64,000 nt of DNA from Planococcus shenhongbingii (GTDB lineage Bacteria; Bacillota; Bacilli; Bacillales_A; Planococcaceae), in contig NZ_CP129235.1 in assembly GCF_030413635.1 (NCBI RefSeq), positions 3,472,001 to 3,536,000 on the forward strand, read 5' to 3'. Below, one piece after another: positions 51,858 to 61,307 of the stretch. Under the pieces are notes generated by a model. That model saw only the letters and a list, made by a program, of their open reading frames with translations. It made no database searches and was not told the DNA's origin. The translations under genes and the position numbers were made by a program. The first letter of the stretch is position 1. The number at the start of each line of letters is the position of its first letter.

Positions 51858-53474
51858 TCAATATGGTCCAGCTTCATGTCCTTTTGCAGCAGCACCTTGC
51901 GCCACTTTATTGGCAGCAGGCTTGCCGTATACTTTAGGATCGCTATCTTTCATTTCTTCATTCGCTTTAATCTTCTGCTCCATGTTTTCACGGACACGGC
52001 GGCCATAGTCTTCATCCGCCTGTGTGAAGTGGTAGATCATTTCTTCCTGGATTCTTGGATCACAAGCAGATAATGCATCTCCCAAGTTGTTGATCAGCTC
52101 TTCGCGTTCCCAATCTTCAAAGCTGCGGTAAGTCTCTCCGGCCTGGCCATAATTATTGGTACGGTCAATCGGCTCGCTGACCACTTTGGCATTATTATAT
52201 GCCGGTTCATGAGGCGGTGCGACCTTTTCTGCTTCCTTCACGCCGCCAAGAACAGATGGCTCGTAATTGATAGACGGGTTCGGCACATGTTCTGCTGGAC
52301 GATCCATCATACCGCCGTACTGGTTCGTCGCTACACGTTTTTTCGGTGCGTTGACCGGCAGCTGCAAATAGTTAGCCCCTACACGGTAGCGCTGCGTATC
52401 GGAATACGAGAACGTGCGACCTTGCAGCATCTTGTCGTCTGAGAAGTCAAGGCCGTCTACAAGAACCCCTGTACCGAATGCGGCCTGTTCAATTTCAGCA
52501 TGGTAGTTCTCCGGGTTGCGGTTCAATACCATTTTTCCGACAGGAAGGAATGGGAACTTGTCCTGCGGCCATAGTTTTGTATTATCCAATGGATCGAAAT
52601 CAAGTTCCGGATGCTCATCATCGCTCATAATCTGAACGAATAACTCCCATTCCGGATAGTCTCCGCGTTCAATCGATTCAAATAAATCCTGTGTAGCATG
52701 CCCAACGTTTTCCGCTTGGATTTCATTGGCTTCTGCCTGCGTCAAGTTGCGGATGCCCTGTTTTGGCTCCCAGTGGTATTTGACGAGAACTGCTTCGCCT
52801 TTATCGTTTACCCATTTATAAGTGTTTACGCCAGATCCTTGCATATGGCGATACGTTGCCGGGATGCCCCATGGTGAGAACAAGAACGTAATCATATGCG
52901 TCGCTTCCGGACTGCGGGCAACAAAGTCGAACATGCGCTGCGGATCCGGCACATTTGATACCGGGTCGTTTTTAAATGCATGGATCATATCCGGAAATTT
53001 CATCGCATCACGGATAAAGAAGATTTTAAGGTTGTTCCCTACTAAATCCCAGTTTCCGTCTTCCGTATACATTTTAATCGCAAATCCGCGCGGATCGCGT
53101 GCGGTTTCCGGAGAATGCCTTGAGCCCGCAACTGTCGAGAAGCGTGCCAGAAGCGGTGTCTGTTTACCGGCGCCTGAAAAGACTTTCGCGCGTGTAAATT
53201 TTTCTACCGGCTCGTCGCCGACTTTTCCGTAAGTTTCAAAATATCCAAATGCACCAGCGCCGCGTGCATGAACAATCCGTTCAGGAATTTCTTCACGGTC
53301 GAAATGCGAAATCTTTTCAATAAAATGGTAGTTTTCCAAAGTTGCTGGCCCGCGGTTACCAACCGTCCGTAAATTCTGGTTGTCTTTTACCGGATGCCCT
53401 TGGCGGGTCGTCAGCGTTTCTTCGCTTTCGCCTGTTCCCATTTTGTTTTTGAAGTCTTCATTTTTTCCAGTCAT
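51858..53474 (-). CDS. katA: Monofunctional haem catalase
   Basis: 538 residues. Catalase blocks are complete: [12 protein letters not shown] (catalytic His), [39 protein letters not shown] (catalytic Asn) and [14 protein letters not shown] with the haem-ligand Tyr. It detoxifies hydrogen peroxide in the cytosol. AAGGAGG lies 7 bases before ATG 53474. A SigB-like promoter stands about 40 bases upstream, while no PerR box was found, so stress-sigma control is likely rather than peroxide-specific control. The size fits small-subunit clade catalases. Confidence 0.93.
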   Translation of the reverse strand: MTGKNEDFKNKMGTGESEETLTTRQGHPVKDNQNLRTVGNRGPATLENYHFIEKISHFDREEIPERIVHARGAGAFGYFETYGKVGDEPVEKFTRAKVFSGAGKQTPLLARFSTVAGSRHSPETARDPRGFAIKMYTEDGNWDLVGNNLKIFFIRDAMKFPDMIHAFKNDPVSNVPDPQRMFDFVARSPEATHMITFLFSPWGIPATYRHMQGSGVNTYKWVNDKGEAVLVKYHWEPKQGIRNLTQAEANEIQAENVGHATQDLFESIERGDYPEWELFVQIMSDDEHPELDFDPLDNTKLWPQDKFPFLPVGKMVLNRNPENYHAEIEQAAFGTGVLVDGLDFSDDKMLQGRTFSYSDTQRYRVGANYLQLPVNAPKKRVATNQYGGMMDRPAEHVPNPSINYEPSVLGGVKEAEKVAPPHEPAYNNAKVVSEPIDRTNNYGQAGETYRSFEDWEREELINNLGDALSACDPRIQEEMIYHFTQADEDYGRRVRENMEQKIKANEEMKDSDPKVYGKPAANKVAQGAAAKGHEAGPY

Positions 53475-53511
53475 GAATATCCTCCTTCACAATAGTCTAT
53501 CACCCTTTACT

Positions 53512-53536
53512 CTTCCCATTTTCCAAATAATTAAAC
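53512..53536 (-). promoter_or_regulatory. SigB-like promoter of catalase
   Basis: Minus strand GTTTAA (53531-53536), 13 bp, GGGAAG (53512-53517), close to the SigB consensus GTTTAA-N12-15-GGGTAT. Confidence 0.6.
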
Positions 53537-53604
53537 ATCTTTAACCTTCTATAAACAAAGAGAATCTTTAGTCTATTTTTCCAGATGGACAAAACCGGAA
53601 GAAT

Positions 53605-54837
53605 GTGAAAAACTTGAAGAAGGACTATATAGAGAAAGCAGGGCTTGGAATGAGTGTAACATTGAAAGAAAAAGGGAAACTGGACCCGTTAAAAGTGTTT
53701 TTGAAAGTAACTGCCGCTTTTTTGGTTTCTATCTTCTCTTTTAAAAAAGAACATAAAAAAATCGCACTGGTCGGAGGAAATCTCGGCGAGAAATACGAGG
53801 ATAACGCTGCTGTTTTCCACGCCTACCTGGTCAATAACCACCGAGATCAGGTAACCGCATACTGGATGTATGATCCGAAGACTTCCTATGCAAAAGATGG
53901 CAGCATCCCGAATGCTGTGCCGCTTGGCAGTTTCCGCAACTATCTTCTCTTTTTTAAAGCAGATTATACTTTCCACGGGCATTCATTAATGTATGACATC
54001 GCCCCTTCTGTTGATAAGTTTTTATTCCTCAACCGAAAAACCATCATCACCCATGTCAGCCATGGCATTGAAGGCTTCAAAAAAATTCTGATCCAAAAAG
54101 AAGACGTACCTTTGCTGAAACGGACAAATTACTTTAACTGTGCTTCTGAATATGAAAAAGAGTTGAAACTGAAAGAATGGAAGATTCCAGAACATAAATT
54201 GATCATTACTGGATTGCCTCGTTTTGACCGCTATGCGGAGAATAAGCCGGTCAAGAAAGTGAAAAAAATCCTGATGATGATGACCTGGCGGGAATGGCTG
54301 TTTGACTTGAGCGAGGAGGAGTTCGTCGAAAGCGCTTATTTCCTCAATACAATCGGCTTGATCAGCCATCCTGGAATCCGTGAATTGATCATCCGAAACG
54401 ATATGACGATGCAGATTACCCTCCATCCATTTATGAAGAAATTTAAAAAGCATTTTACCGGGCTGGCAGATCCGAAAAGCGGCATTGAATTTCTTTCTTC
54501 AACCAACCCGTCCATTACGCGGGCGATTGAAGAAAACGACATGCTGCTGACAGATATCACCAGTGTGTCATGGGATTTTCTCTATTTGAATAAACCCATC
54601 ATTTTCAATATGTTCGACCGGGAAGAGTACCTGGAAAAACGCGGCACTTATCTCAGCCTCGAAACGGACCTGTACGGCTATAAAGCAGATACCGTCGAAG
54701 AAGTGTATTTTTACTTGAAGAAAATTGTTGAAGAAAACATCACAACAAATGACTGGCATCCGAAAGCCACCCAATACATTGATTATTACGACCACCAGAA
54801 TTGCAAACGCCTGGCTGAAAAAGTGCTAGGGGTTTAA
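53605..54837 (+). CDS. CDP-glycerol glycerophosphotransferase family protein
   Basis: 410 residues of the TagB/TagF family (Glyphos_transf). Segments HVSHGIEGFKKI (catalytic His), TGLPRFDRY, MTWREWL and LTDITSVSWDFLYLNKPIIF are present, so it should use CDP-glycerol to extend a polyglycerol-phosphate teichoic acid at the inner face of the membrane. The N-terminal start is uncertain: GTG 53605, TTG 53614 or ATG 53650 could serve, none with a strong ribosome binding site. No other teichoic-acid genes are nearby, so it may be a stand-alone wall-polymer enzyme. Followed by a strong terminator. Confidence 0.8.
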   Translation: MKNLKKDYIEKAGLGMSVTLKEKGKLDPLKVFLKVTAAFLVSIFSFKKEHKKIALVGGNLGEKYEDNAAVFHAYLVNNHRDQVTAYWMYDPKTSYAKDGSIPNAVPLGSFRNYLLFFKADYTFHGHSLMYDIAPSVDKFLFLNRKTIITHVSHGIEGFKKILIQKEDVPLLKRTNYFNCASEYEKELKLKEWKIPEHKLIITGLPRFDRYAENKPVKKVKKILMMMTWREWLFDLSEEEFVESAYFLNTIGLISHPGIRELIIRNDMTMQITLHPFMKKFKKHFTGLADPKSGIEFLSSTNPSITRAIEENDMLLTDITSVSWDFLYLNKPIIFNMFDREEYLEKRGTYLSLETDLYGYKADTVEEVYFYLKKIVEENITTNDWHPKATQYIDYYDHQNCKRLAEKVLGV

Positions 54838-54845
54838 TCGCTTTG

Positions 54846-54887
54846 AAAAAGCACCCGCCCAAAATCATTTTTGGGCGGGTGCTTTTA
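54846..54887. terminator. Terminator between glycerophosphotransferase and threonine dehydratase
   Basis: AAAAGCACCCGCCCAAAA pairs exactly with TTTTGGGCGGGTGCTTTT; both strands have T runs. Confidence 0.88.
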
Positions 54888-54924
54888 TTTCAAATGCGCT
54901 ATTCGTATCTACGCCGTTCCAGTT

Positions 54925-55899
54925 TCAATAATTTTTTTCGTTATACTGCTGGATCAGTGATTGGTACAACTCAAAGCTGATATTTCCGCCGCTGACCATA
55001 ACAACTGTTTTTTTCCCTTTCAGCTTTATATTTCCGCTCAGCATGGCTGCCATTGCGGCAGCACCGGATGGCTCTACAACCAGTTTTGTCCGCTCTGCCA
55101 TAAACGCTACGCAATTAGCGATTGCCTCTTCCGAAACCAGCACCAAATCATCAACATAGCGCTGCGTATGCGCGAATGTCAGGTCTCCTGGTTTTTTCGC
55201 CATCAACCCGTCTGCAATCGTTTCCACTTTCTCTACTTCCATCGGCTTCCCGTGCTGCAAAGACATGTACATCGCCATAGCGCCTTCCGTATTCACACCG
55301 ATTACTTTCAGCGTCGGTTTGATTTCCTTTAAAGCTGCAGCCACCCCGGAAATCAATCCGCCTCCGCTAACCGGCACAATCACGGCTTCCGTTTCGGGCA
55401 AATCTTGCAAAATCTCCAGCCCAATCGTCCCTTGCCCGGCAATCACATACGGATCTTCGAATGGATGAATCATCGTCCGCCCTTCTGCACGATGAAGTTC
55501 GAGCGCTTTTTCATACATATCAATCGATGTGGTGCCGTATTCAATGGCTTTGGCTCCGTATTGCATGATGGCATTCTTTTTGCTCGCCACCGGATTTGTC
55601 GGCATGACTACTGTAGCGCTTATGCCAAGCCGCTGCGCTGCATAAGCTGTTCCTGCACCATGATTTCCCGCAGAAAATGCGACGATGCCATTTTCCTTTT
55701 CCTGTTCGGTCAGATTAACGATTTTATTGTAGGCGCCTCGGATTTTAAAAGATCCGGTTTTTTGGAGATTTTCAGTTTTCAAGTAAACGCCGTTTCCGGT
55801 CAGTTCAGAAAACGTACGGCTCTCCTGCAACGGAGTCGGGACAATCACTCCTGCCAGATTTGCTTTTGCTTGATGGATTTGCTGCAATGTGACGTACAT
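54925..55899 (-). CDS. tdcB: Catabolic threonine/serine dehydratase
   Basis: 324-residue PLP enzyme that deaminates threonine to 2-oxobutyrate (or serine to pyruvate). The PLP Lys lies in SFKIRGAYNKI, with SAGNHGAG for the phosphate and SGGGLISG for the pyridine ring. The C-terminal ACT-like regulatory domain of biosynthetic IlvA is absent, so it is the short catabolic (TdcB) form. AAGGGAG precedes ATG 55899. It is convergent with the glycerophosphotransferase. Confidence 0.88.
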   Translation of the reverse strand: MYVTLQQIHQAKANLAGVIVPTPLQESRTFSELTGNGVYLKTENLQKTGSFKIRGAYNKIVNLTEQEKENGIVAFSAGNHGAGTAYAAQRLGISATVVMPTNPVASKKNAIMQYGAKAIEYGTTSIDMYEKALELHRAEGRTMIHPFEDPYVIAGQGTIGLEILQDLPETEAVIVPVSGGGLISGVAAALKEIKPTLKVIGVNTEGAMAMYMSLQHGKPMEVEKVETIADGLMAKKPGDLTFAHTQRYVDDLVLVSEEAIANCVAFMAERTKLVVEPSGAAAMAAMLSGNIKLKGKKTVVMVSGGNISFELYQSLIQQYNEKNY

Positions 55900-56056
55900 G
55901 AGAGAACTCCCTTCTGGTTTAAGGTTTCTGCCTTCATTCTATGTCAAAACTTTCATTCAATTCAATATTTTTATGATATAGTGGCTTTAATGTTTAGAAA
56001 AAGAAGGCGGATAATCCGAACTCATTAAATCAGTCTTTAAGTAAAGGGTGGATAGG

Positions 56057-56767
56057 ATGACTAAAGAATTGTTCTTGGAAGACAGCTATTTGAAAACATG
56101 TGGGGCTGAAATAACTTCAATCGATGGAAACAAAGTGGCTTTGAACCGGACTATTTTCTATCCAGGAGGCGGCGGCCAGGAGGCGGATAGCGGTATATTG
56201 ATCCAAAACGGACAGGAAGTCCAAGTAACGAAGGTTAAAAAAGAAGGCAGAGAAATCTTCCATTATGTCAGCACTCCGGAAAAACTGGTTTTGGGGACAG
56301 TGACGGCGACAGTTGACTGGGAACGCCGAGAGAGTCTGATGAAGCACCACACTTTGCTGCATGTAATTTCTGCCGTTTTTCATCAACAGCAGAACTCCCT
56401 TTGCACCGGCAACCAAATTTATCCGGATAAAGCCCGAATCGACCTGACGGGCATCACTGACCTCAGCAGTGAAGAGCTTGATGCGCTGATTGCCAAGGCC
56501 AACGAAGAACTTGCACGAAATCATAAAGTGACCGTCCGGACCGTACCGCGGGAAGAAGCGGAAAACATCTCAGGCATGATTAAGACGATCGTCAATTTGA
56601 TTCCCGAATCGGTAAAGGATATCCGCCTGGTCAAAATCGGGGACATCGACGAGCAGGCCTGCGGCGGCACCCACGTCAATGAAACCGGGAGTGTCGGCCA
56701 ATTTGTGCTGGATAAAACGAAAAACAAAGGAAAAGGCATTACACGCCTTGAAGTGCATGTGATTTAA
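56057..56767 (+). CDS. AlaX-type alanyl-tRNA editing protein
   Basis: 236 residues. It is a free-standing editing domain related to the second half of alanyl-tRNA synthetase and removes Ser or Gly wrongly attached to tRNA-Ala. The zinc site appears as HHTLLHV and CGGTHVNETG, and the N-terminal part (FYPGGGGQEADSG) is the usual glycine-rich loop. ATG 56057 follows GGGTGGATAGG; the extended frame from 56048 has no better signal. The gene is monocistronic and faces exoA across a shared terminator. Confidence 0.85.
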   Translation: MTKELFLEDSYLKTCGAEITSIDGNKVALNRTIFYPGGGGQEADSGILIQNGQEVQVTKVKKEGREIFHYVSTPEKLVLGTVTATVDWERRESLMKHHTLLHVISAVFHQQQNSLCTGNQIYPDKARIDLTGITDLSSEELDALIAKANEELARNHKVTVRTVPREEAENISGMIKTIVNLIPESVKDIRLVKIGDIDEQACGGTHVNETGSVGQFVLDKTKNKGKGITRLEVHVI

Positions 56768-56776
56768 AGCGCAAAT

Positions 56777-56813
56777 AAAGCAAGCCCTCACCTATCGTGA
56801 GAGCTTGCTTTTG
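56777..56813. terminator. Terminator between alaX and exoA
   Basis: AAGCAAGC-CTCAC pairs with GTGAG-GCTTGCTT, with T residues on both strands. Confidence 0.82.
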
Positions 56814-56824
56814 ATTTTTTCAGG

Positions 56825-57580
56825 TTATATATGGAGCGTTAATTCAACCGGGCAATGATCGGAGCCCCAAATACCTGAATGGATTTTCGCATCCGCCAGT
56901 TTAGAAGCCAGTGTCCGGGACGCAATGAAGTAATCAATGCGCCATCCAATATTTTTCTCCCGGCAGTTTGACCGGTACGACCACCAGGAATAACTGCCAG
57001 TCTGTTCCGGATAAAAATGACGGAACGTGTCGACAAAACCGCTGTTCAAAAACTGTGTCATTTTGCCTCGTTCTTCCGGTGTAAACCCTGAATTCTTTAA
57101 ATTCGCTTTCGGATTTTTCAAATCGATTTCCTGATGGGCCACATTCAAGTCGCCGCATAAGATGACGGGCTTTTGCTGATCCAGACCTTTTATATAGGAC
57201 AGCAATGCTTCTTCCCAAAGCAGCCGGTAATCGAGGCGCAGCAGTCCATGCTGGGAATTCGGTGTGTAAACCGTCACCACGAAATGCGTTTCGTATTCCA
57301 ATGTGATGAGGCGCCCTTCCGTATCATGCTCCTCGATCCCCAGCCCGTACTGAACAGACAGCGGCTCTTTTTTCGTAAAAATTGCTGTACCGGAATACCC
57401 TTTTTTATGCGCATAATTCCAATAGGCATGATAACCCGGAAGATCTATTTCAATCTGGCCTTCCTGCAGTTTTATTTCCTGGAGGCAAAACACATCTGCA
57501 TCCACGGCTGCAAAAAATTCCATAAACCCTTTTTTCATAACGGCCCGCAAGCCGTTGACATTCCATGAGATAAGCTTCAA
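56825..57580 (-). CDS. exoA: Exodeoxyribonuclease III (ExoA)
   Basis: 251-residue AP endonuclease and 3'-repair exonuclease. Catalytic blocks: MKLISWNVNGLRA (Asn), LQEIKLQEGQ (Glu), LCGDLNVAHQEID (Asp, Asn), SWWSYRSNCREKNIGWRIDYF and GSDHCPVEL (Asp, His). It repairs abasic sites and oxidised ends. The start is TTG 57580 behind AGGGACAGG, since no upstream ATG is in frame. It reads toward alaX; the Mfs gene reads the other way. Confidence 0.92.
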   Translation of the reverse strand: MKLISWNVNGLRAVMKKGFMEFFAAVDADVFCLQEIKLQEGQIEIDLPGYHAYWNYAHKKGYSGTAIFTKKEPLSVQYGLGIEEHDTEGRLITLEYETHFVVTVYTPNSQHGLLRLDYRLLWEEALLSYIKGLDQQKPVILCGDLNVAHQEIDLKNPKANLKNSGFTPEERGKMTQFLNSGFVDTFRHFYPEQTGSYSWWSYRSNCREKNIGWRIDYFIASRTLASKLADAKIHSGIWGSDHCPVELTLHI

Positions 57581-57829
57581 AACCTGTCCCTACTTTCTAT
57601 CTGATAGCTTCAGTCTACTTGAAAATCCGGTTCTGCTCAAACAGAGCGGTCTGTTCCACTAGAATCGGCAAAAAAGCACTGGATGGATTCGGGGATAAAA
57701 AAGCCCACTTTCACTTTATTGCCATCCCTAAAAAATTATGTAAAATTTCAGTGAATTTTAAAAATACAGCATCATTTTTTCCGGTCTTCTTGTACAATGA
57801 ATTTATATGGCGCTTAAGGGGATAGAGAC

Positions 57830-59107
57830 ATGAAAAAATTCACGAAAGAAGAGAAAAGCTGGGCATTTTATGACTGGGGAAGCTCCGCCTATTCAATCAT
57901 CATCACAACAGCTGTTTTTCCGCTGTATTATAAAAATGCGGCGACTGAAGCCGGTGTCAGTTTGTCTGATTCCACCGCTTACCTGGGATATACCATCGCC
58001 ATTTTCACATTTATTCTGGCGTTGATCGGCCCTATTTTAGGGACGCTTGCCGATTACGAAGGCATGAAACGCAAATTTTTTACCGCATTCTTCTTGCTTG
58101 GCACTATTTCAACGGCGATGCTGGCTTTTGTTCCGAGCGATAATTGGCTGATGCTATTGGTATGCTTTACCTTTGCGGCTCTTGGTGCTACCGGTGCGAA
58201 CGTCTTTTACGATGCTTTTATCGTCGATGTGACGACGGAAAAACGGATGAACAATGTTTCCGCATTCGGATATGGCCTCGGTTATATCGGGTCGACAATC
58301 CCGTTCATCCTGGCGATTGCCATTATTCTGCTGGCAAGCAATGGCGTGTTGCCCATTTCCACCATCAACGCGAGCCGCATCGCATTTTTGATTACGGCCC
58401 TTTGGTGGGTATCGTTCTCGATTCCGCTGTTCCGCAATGTCCGCCAGCGCTATTTTATCGAGAAAGAACCGAACCCTGTTTCACAAAGCTTCAAGCGCTT
58501 AAGTAAAACGATAAGAGAAATTCGCCAGTACCGTGCGCTGTTCTTGTTTTTATTGGCTTATTTTTTCTATATTGACGGTGTCGGCACCATCATTTCGATG
58601 TCCACGGCTTACGGAACGGATCTCGGACTGTCATCAACCAGCCTGCTGATTGTGTTATTCGCCACTCAAGTGGTGGCCGCACCTTTTGCCATTTTATACG
58701 GCCGCTTGTCTGAACGATTCACTGGCAAAAAAATGCTGTATGTCGGTATCTGCGTGTACATCATTGTCTGCATTTACGCATTCTTTTTGGAGACCATTGT
58801 CGATTTCTGGATTCTGGCCATGCTGGTCGCCACCAGCCAAGGCGGCATCCAGGCACTCAGCCGGTCGTATTTTGGCAAGCTCGTGCCAAAAGAAAACTCC
58901 AACGAATTTTTCGGGTTCTACAATATCTTCGGCAAATTCGCCGCTATTCTGGGGCCGCTCCTTGTGGCCGTGACTTCCCAAGTGACAGGGAATTCGAGCA
59001 TGGGGGTTTTCAGCCTCGTCATCTTGTTCGTCATCGGCCTCATCATCTTGTCTCGGGTTCCTGAACCGGTGCCGCATGCTCCAGTAGACGAAGTAGCTCC
59101 TGAATAA
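57830..59107 (+). CDS. MFS transporter, UMF1/YxiO type
   Basis: 425 residues, 12 membrane helices. The N-terminus KKFTKEEKSWAFYDWGSSAYSIIITTAVFPLYYKN and the loop DYEGMKRKFF identify the UMF1 (Atg22/BtlA-like) family, to which the uncharacterised Bacillus YxiO protein belongs. It probably exports a small metabolite; the substrate is unknown. AAGGGGAT stands 7 bases before ATG 57830. It ends in front of a terminator and the first 21-bp repeat array. Confidence 0.85.
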   Translation: MKKFTKEEKSWAFYDWGSSAYSIIITTAVFPLYYKNAATEAGVSLSDSTAYLGYTIAIFTFILALIGPILGTLADYEGMKRKFFTAFFLLGTISTAMLAFVPSDNWLMLLVCFTFAALGATGANVFYDAFIVDVTTEKRMNNVSAFGYGLGYIGSTIPFILAIAIILLASNGVLPISTINASRIAFLITALWWVSFSIPLFRNVRQRYFIEKEPNPVSQSFKRLSKTIREIRQYRALFLFLLAYFFYIDGVGTIISMSTAYGTDLGLSSTSLLIVLFATQVVAAPFAILYGRLSERFTGKKMLYVGICVYIIVCIYAFFLETIVDFWILAMLVATSQGGIQALSRSYFGKLVPKENSNEFFGFYNIFGKFAAILGPLLVAVTSQVTGNSSMGVFSLVILFVIGLIILSRVPEPVPHAPVDEVAPE

Positions 59108-59110
59108 TTA

Positions 59111-59149
59111 AGAAAGCTGATCCGGCGGTTGCCAGGTCGGCTTTTTTGT
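59111..59149 (+). terminator. Terminator of the MFS gene
   Basis: AAGCTGATCC pairs with GGTCGGCTT (with wobbles) and a T run follows, about 4 bp before the repeat array. Confidence 0.75.
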
Positions 59150-59152
59150 TGG

Positions 59153-59245
59153 TTGGGCATATTGGGGCTGGAGTTGGGCATAACTTGGTGAAAGTTGGGC
59201 ATAAACTCCATTGAGTTGGGCATATTTTAAGATCACTTGGGCATA
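59153..59245 (+). repeat. Array A: five TTGGGCATA direct repeats at exact 21-bp spacing
   Basis: The core TTGGGCATA begins at 59153, 59174, 59195, 59216 and 59237, each exactly 21 bp from the last (two helical turns), usually preceded by AG; the 11-12 bp between cores vary. The array lies between the MFS terminator and the NERD gene. The core is related to that of array B (60322-60414), differing mainly in two bases. On the minus strand every core gives ATG CCC AA, so a heptad-repeat peptide is formally possible there. Confidence 0.88.
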
Positions 59246-59374
59246 AAGTAAATTCGTATCTTTCAAATCCCATATTTGCCGCTCCAGGCGGTTTTAAATA
59301 TTTATTATAGGAAGAAGTATAGCTAGACGGCATCTCGCGTGCTATGGTTTTACTTAAAAAATGGAGGAATGGCT

Positions 59375-60340
59375 TTGATACTGAAAACGAGAGGGACGTC
59401 GCTCGAAAGGGAGCGGCTTGAAGTGCTGCTCCGGCGGCTGCCAAGGACTCATGCTTTGTACAAAGAAGTAAAAGAGGATTTTTACAACGACTCCGCCGGA
59501 ATTGGCGGTGAACAGCGCTTTGACGATTACGTAGCCGCCAGCCGATTGCCGTTCCCTCATATTTTTCTGCACAATGTCTCTTTAAAATCGTTGCTGCCTT
59601 TCCAATTGGATTCCTTGATGATTACCCCTTGGTGCATTTATGTGTTCGAAGTCAAGAACATGTCGGGGCGCCTCCGTTTCGAACAATCGCCATTGCAGCT
59701 CATCCAAACCAAAGAAGACGGCACCATTATCGGGCGCAAAAGCCCCATCGAGCAAATCGACACCAACGAGTGGCTGCTCGAAGAATGGCTTCGCGCTTCA
59801 GGCGTTCATTTGCCTCTCCGCTCCGTTCTCGTGCTCTCCTACCTAAAACAAATCCCTGAAAATGTCCCTGCTACCCATACCGTCCTCTTTTCCCATCAGC
59901 TTCCAATGTTTCTTAATAAAATCAAAAGTGAAAAAGAAATTTTAGATTTTATTGAAATGACCGAGCTGGCAAATGAAATTCTTGCTGCTCATTCTTACTA
60001 TGTTCCAAAACCCATCTGTTCCAAACCCGCTTACCCGATTCAAGCCATGATCCGAGGCGTCTGGTGCGCCGCATGCGACCGGATCGGCATGAAAAGGAAA
60101 TACGGCACCTGGCATTGTCCAAATTGCGGTGAAATTGACAAGAATGCCCATATCCAGAGCATCAAGGATTGGCATCAGTTGACGGGGGAACCGATGACAA
60201 ATAAGATTTGCCGGAAGTTTTTGCAGATTGAGGATCGCCATTTGGCCAAAAGGCTTTTGGGCGGGATGGACTTGAAGAAACAAGGCGCATATAAAGGGGC
60301 AAATTACATTATAGAAGCCCGTTGCTCGTATTTGGTATGA
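59375..60340 (+). CDS. NERD-domain nuclease-like protein
   Basis: 321 residues. The NERD domain (about 45-180) has GGEQRFDDYVA, the D-x14-ExK-like active-site segment (LDSLMITPWCIYVFEVKN) and the LVLSYLKQIPENV helix region, so nuclease activity on DNA or RNA is likely. The C-terminal part has a zinc ribbon (CAACDRIGMKRKYGTWHCPNC, about 232-254) and a basic end. TTG 59375 lies 9 bases after GGAGG, which abuts ATG 59369, so TTG is preferred. The last codons run into array B. It is flanked by two 21-bp repeat arrays of related sequence. Cellular role unknown. Confidence 0.85.
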   Translation: MILKTRGTSLERERLEVLLRRLPRTHALYKEVKEDFYNDSAGIGGEQRFDDYVAASRLPFPHIFLHNVSLKSLLPFQLDSLMITPWCIYVFEVKNMSGRLRFEQSPLQLIQTKEDGTIIGRKSPIEQIDTNEWLLEEWLRASGVHLPLRSVLVLSYLKQIPENVPATHTVLFSHQLPMFLNKIKSEKEILDFIEMTELANEILAAHSYYVPKPICSKPAYPIQAMIRGVWCAACDRIGMKRKYGTWHCPNCGEIDKNAHIQSIKDWHQLTGEPMTNKICRKFLQIEDRHLAKRLLGGMDLKKQGAYKGANYIIEARCSYLV

Positions 60341-60414
60341 AGTTGCTCGAATATGACCCGAAGTTGCTCGAAAACTGGTAAAAGTTGCTCATATTCACCT
60401 TGAAGTCGCTCATA
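60322..60414 (+). repeat. Array B: five TTGCTC(G/A)(T/A)A repeats at exact 21-bp spacing
   Basis: Cores start at 60322 (TTGCTCGTA), 60343 (TTGCTCGAA), 60364 (TTGCTCGAA), 60385 (TTGCTCATA) and 60406 (TCGCTCATA), again exactly 21 bp apart, mostly preceded by AAG. The first copy lies within the last codons of the NERD gene. The 21-bp period and core are shared with array A on the other side of the gene. Confidence 0.88.
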
Positions 60415-60432
60415 AAAGAAATTATACCCAAT

Positions 60433-60475
60433 AAAAAAGCCAGACAGCCGTCGGATAACGGCTGTCTGGCTTTTA
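60433..60475. terminator. Terminator between array B and the UPF0180-YtxH gene
   Basis: AAAAGCCAGACAGCCGT pairs exactly with ACGGCTGTCTGGCTTTT, a 17-bp perfect stem. Confidence 0.9.
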
Positions 60476-60480
60476 ACTTC

Positions 60481-61266
60481 TTATTTATTGCTCTTATTCG
60501 TCTCTTTGGAAACAACTGTTGCTCCACCGGATGCATTTGTAATAACATCCGCTTCGCCCAATTCCACGACTTCAATAGAGCCTTTATCTTGAGCTGCTTC
60601 TTTTTCAGCTTTTTTCATTTCTTTTTCAGCTTGTTTTTCAGCTTTTTCATGCTCTTTTTGTGCTTTTTCTTCAGCTTTCGCTTCTTGCTTTACTGCTTTT
60701 TCCTGCTTTTTCAGCTCTTTGCTTTCCTGCATCTCTTGGCGTTTCGCTTTCAAACTATCTACTGTGCCACTGGTTTTTTCCTTTACCTGGTCCACTGTGC
60801 CGCTGGTTTTTTCTTTTACCTGGCCTAATGTGTCTTTTGCTTTTTCGGTTACGCCGCCAAGTTTTTCTTTCGTGCCGGAAGTTTTTTCTTTAACCACTGC
60901 CTGCATTTCTTTACCGCTCTTCGGAGTCAGTAAAAGCCCTGCAGCTGCGCCGACGATTGCGCCTGTTGCGGCACCTTTAATGAATGAGCTGCTGGTAATT
61001 CCGCCGCTTGGGGCTGGAGCAGGAATTTTGCCGCTTCGAACCAAACGTTCTTCTACTTCATCCACGATTTCTTCCAGCGTGCGCCCTTTTGCTTCAACGA
61101 GAGGGACATTCATGTGAAAATCCGCTAAATCTTCTTTGTCTCTGACCACTACACAGTCATAATCCATCGATTCTGTTTTGTCATCCAGCATTTCAGCTTC
61201 ATAGCCTCTTTTTTCAAGTGCGTCTTTTACGGATGTAAACGGTTCTTCTACTGCAATTTTCACCAT
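60481..61266 (-). CDS. UPF0180 domain fused to YtxH-like stress protein
   Basis: 261 residues. Residues 1-75 are a UPF0180 (YkuS-like) domain (KIAVEEPFTSVKDALEKRGYEAEML ... DYDCVVVR), the rest is YtxH-like: a Gly/Ala-rich helix (SSFIKGAATGAIVGAAAGLLLTPKSGKEM, about 97-125), then lysine/glutamate repeats (VKEKTSGTVDQ, about 130-165) and a long charged coiled coil. The combination in one protein is unusual. ATG 61266 has a better spaced GGGAG than GTG 61278. A SigB-like promoter lies upstream, fitting a general stress role. Confidence 0.78.
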   Translation of the reverse strand: MVKIAVEEPFTSVKDALEKRGYEAEMLDDKTESMDYDCVVVRDKEDLADFHMNVPLVEAKGRTLEEIVDEVEERLVRSGKIPAPAPSGGITSSSFIKGAATGAIVGAAAGLLLTPKSGKEMQAVVKEKTSGTKEKLGGVTEKAKDTLGQVKEKTSGTVDQVKEKTSGTVDSLKAKRQEMQESKELKKQEKAVKQEAKAEEKAQKEHEKAEKQAEKEMKKAEKEAAQDKGSIEVVELGEADVITNASGGATVVSKETNKSNK

Positions 61267-61307
61267 ATTCTTGTCCACTCCCTTTTCAAATTGTGTTTAT
61301 GTACTTA

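Noticed and set aside
58918..59223. Minus-strand frame with MPN heptads through array A
   Set aside because: It continues antisense into the MFS gene and has no good start signal; the heptads follow from a 21-bp repeat in any frame.
59153..59245. Array A as a CRISPR
   Set aside because: The units are only 21 bp with a 9-bp core, there are no spacers of about 30 bp and no cas genes in the window.
60385..60828. 147-codon Phe-rich plus-strand frame
   Set aside because: It is antisense to the Lys/Glu-rich coiled coil of the UPF0180-YtxH gene, which explains the Phe/Leu bias.
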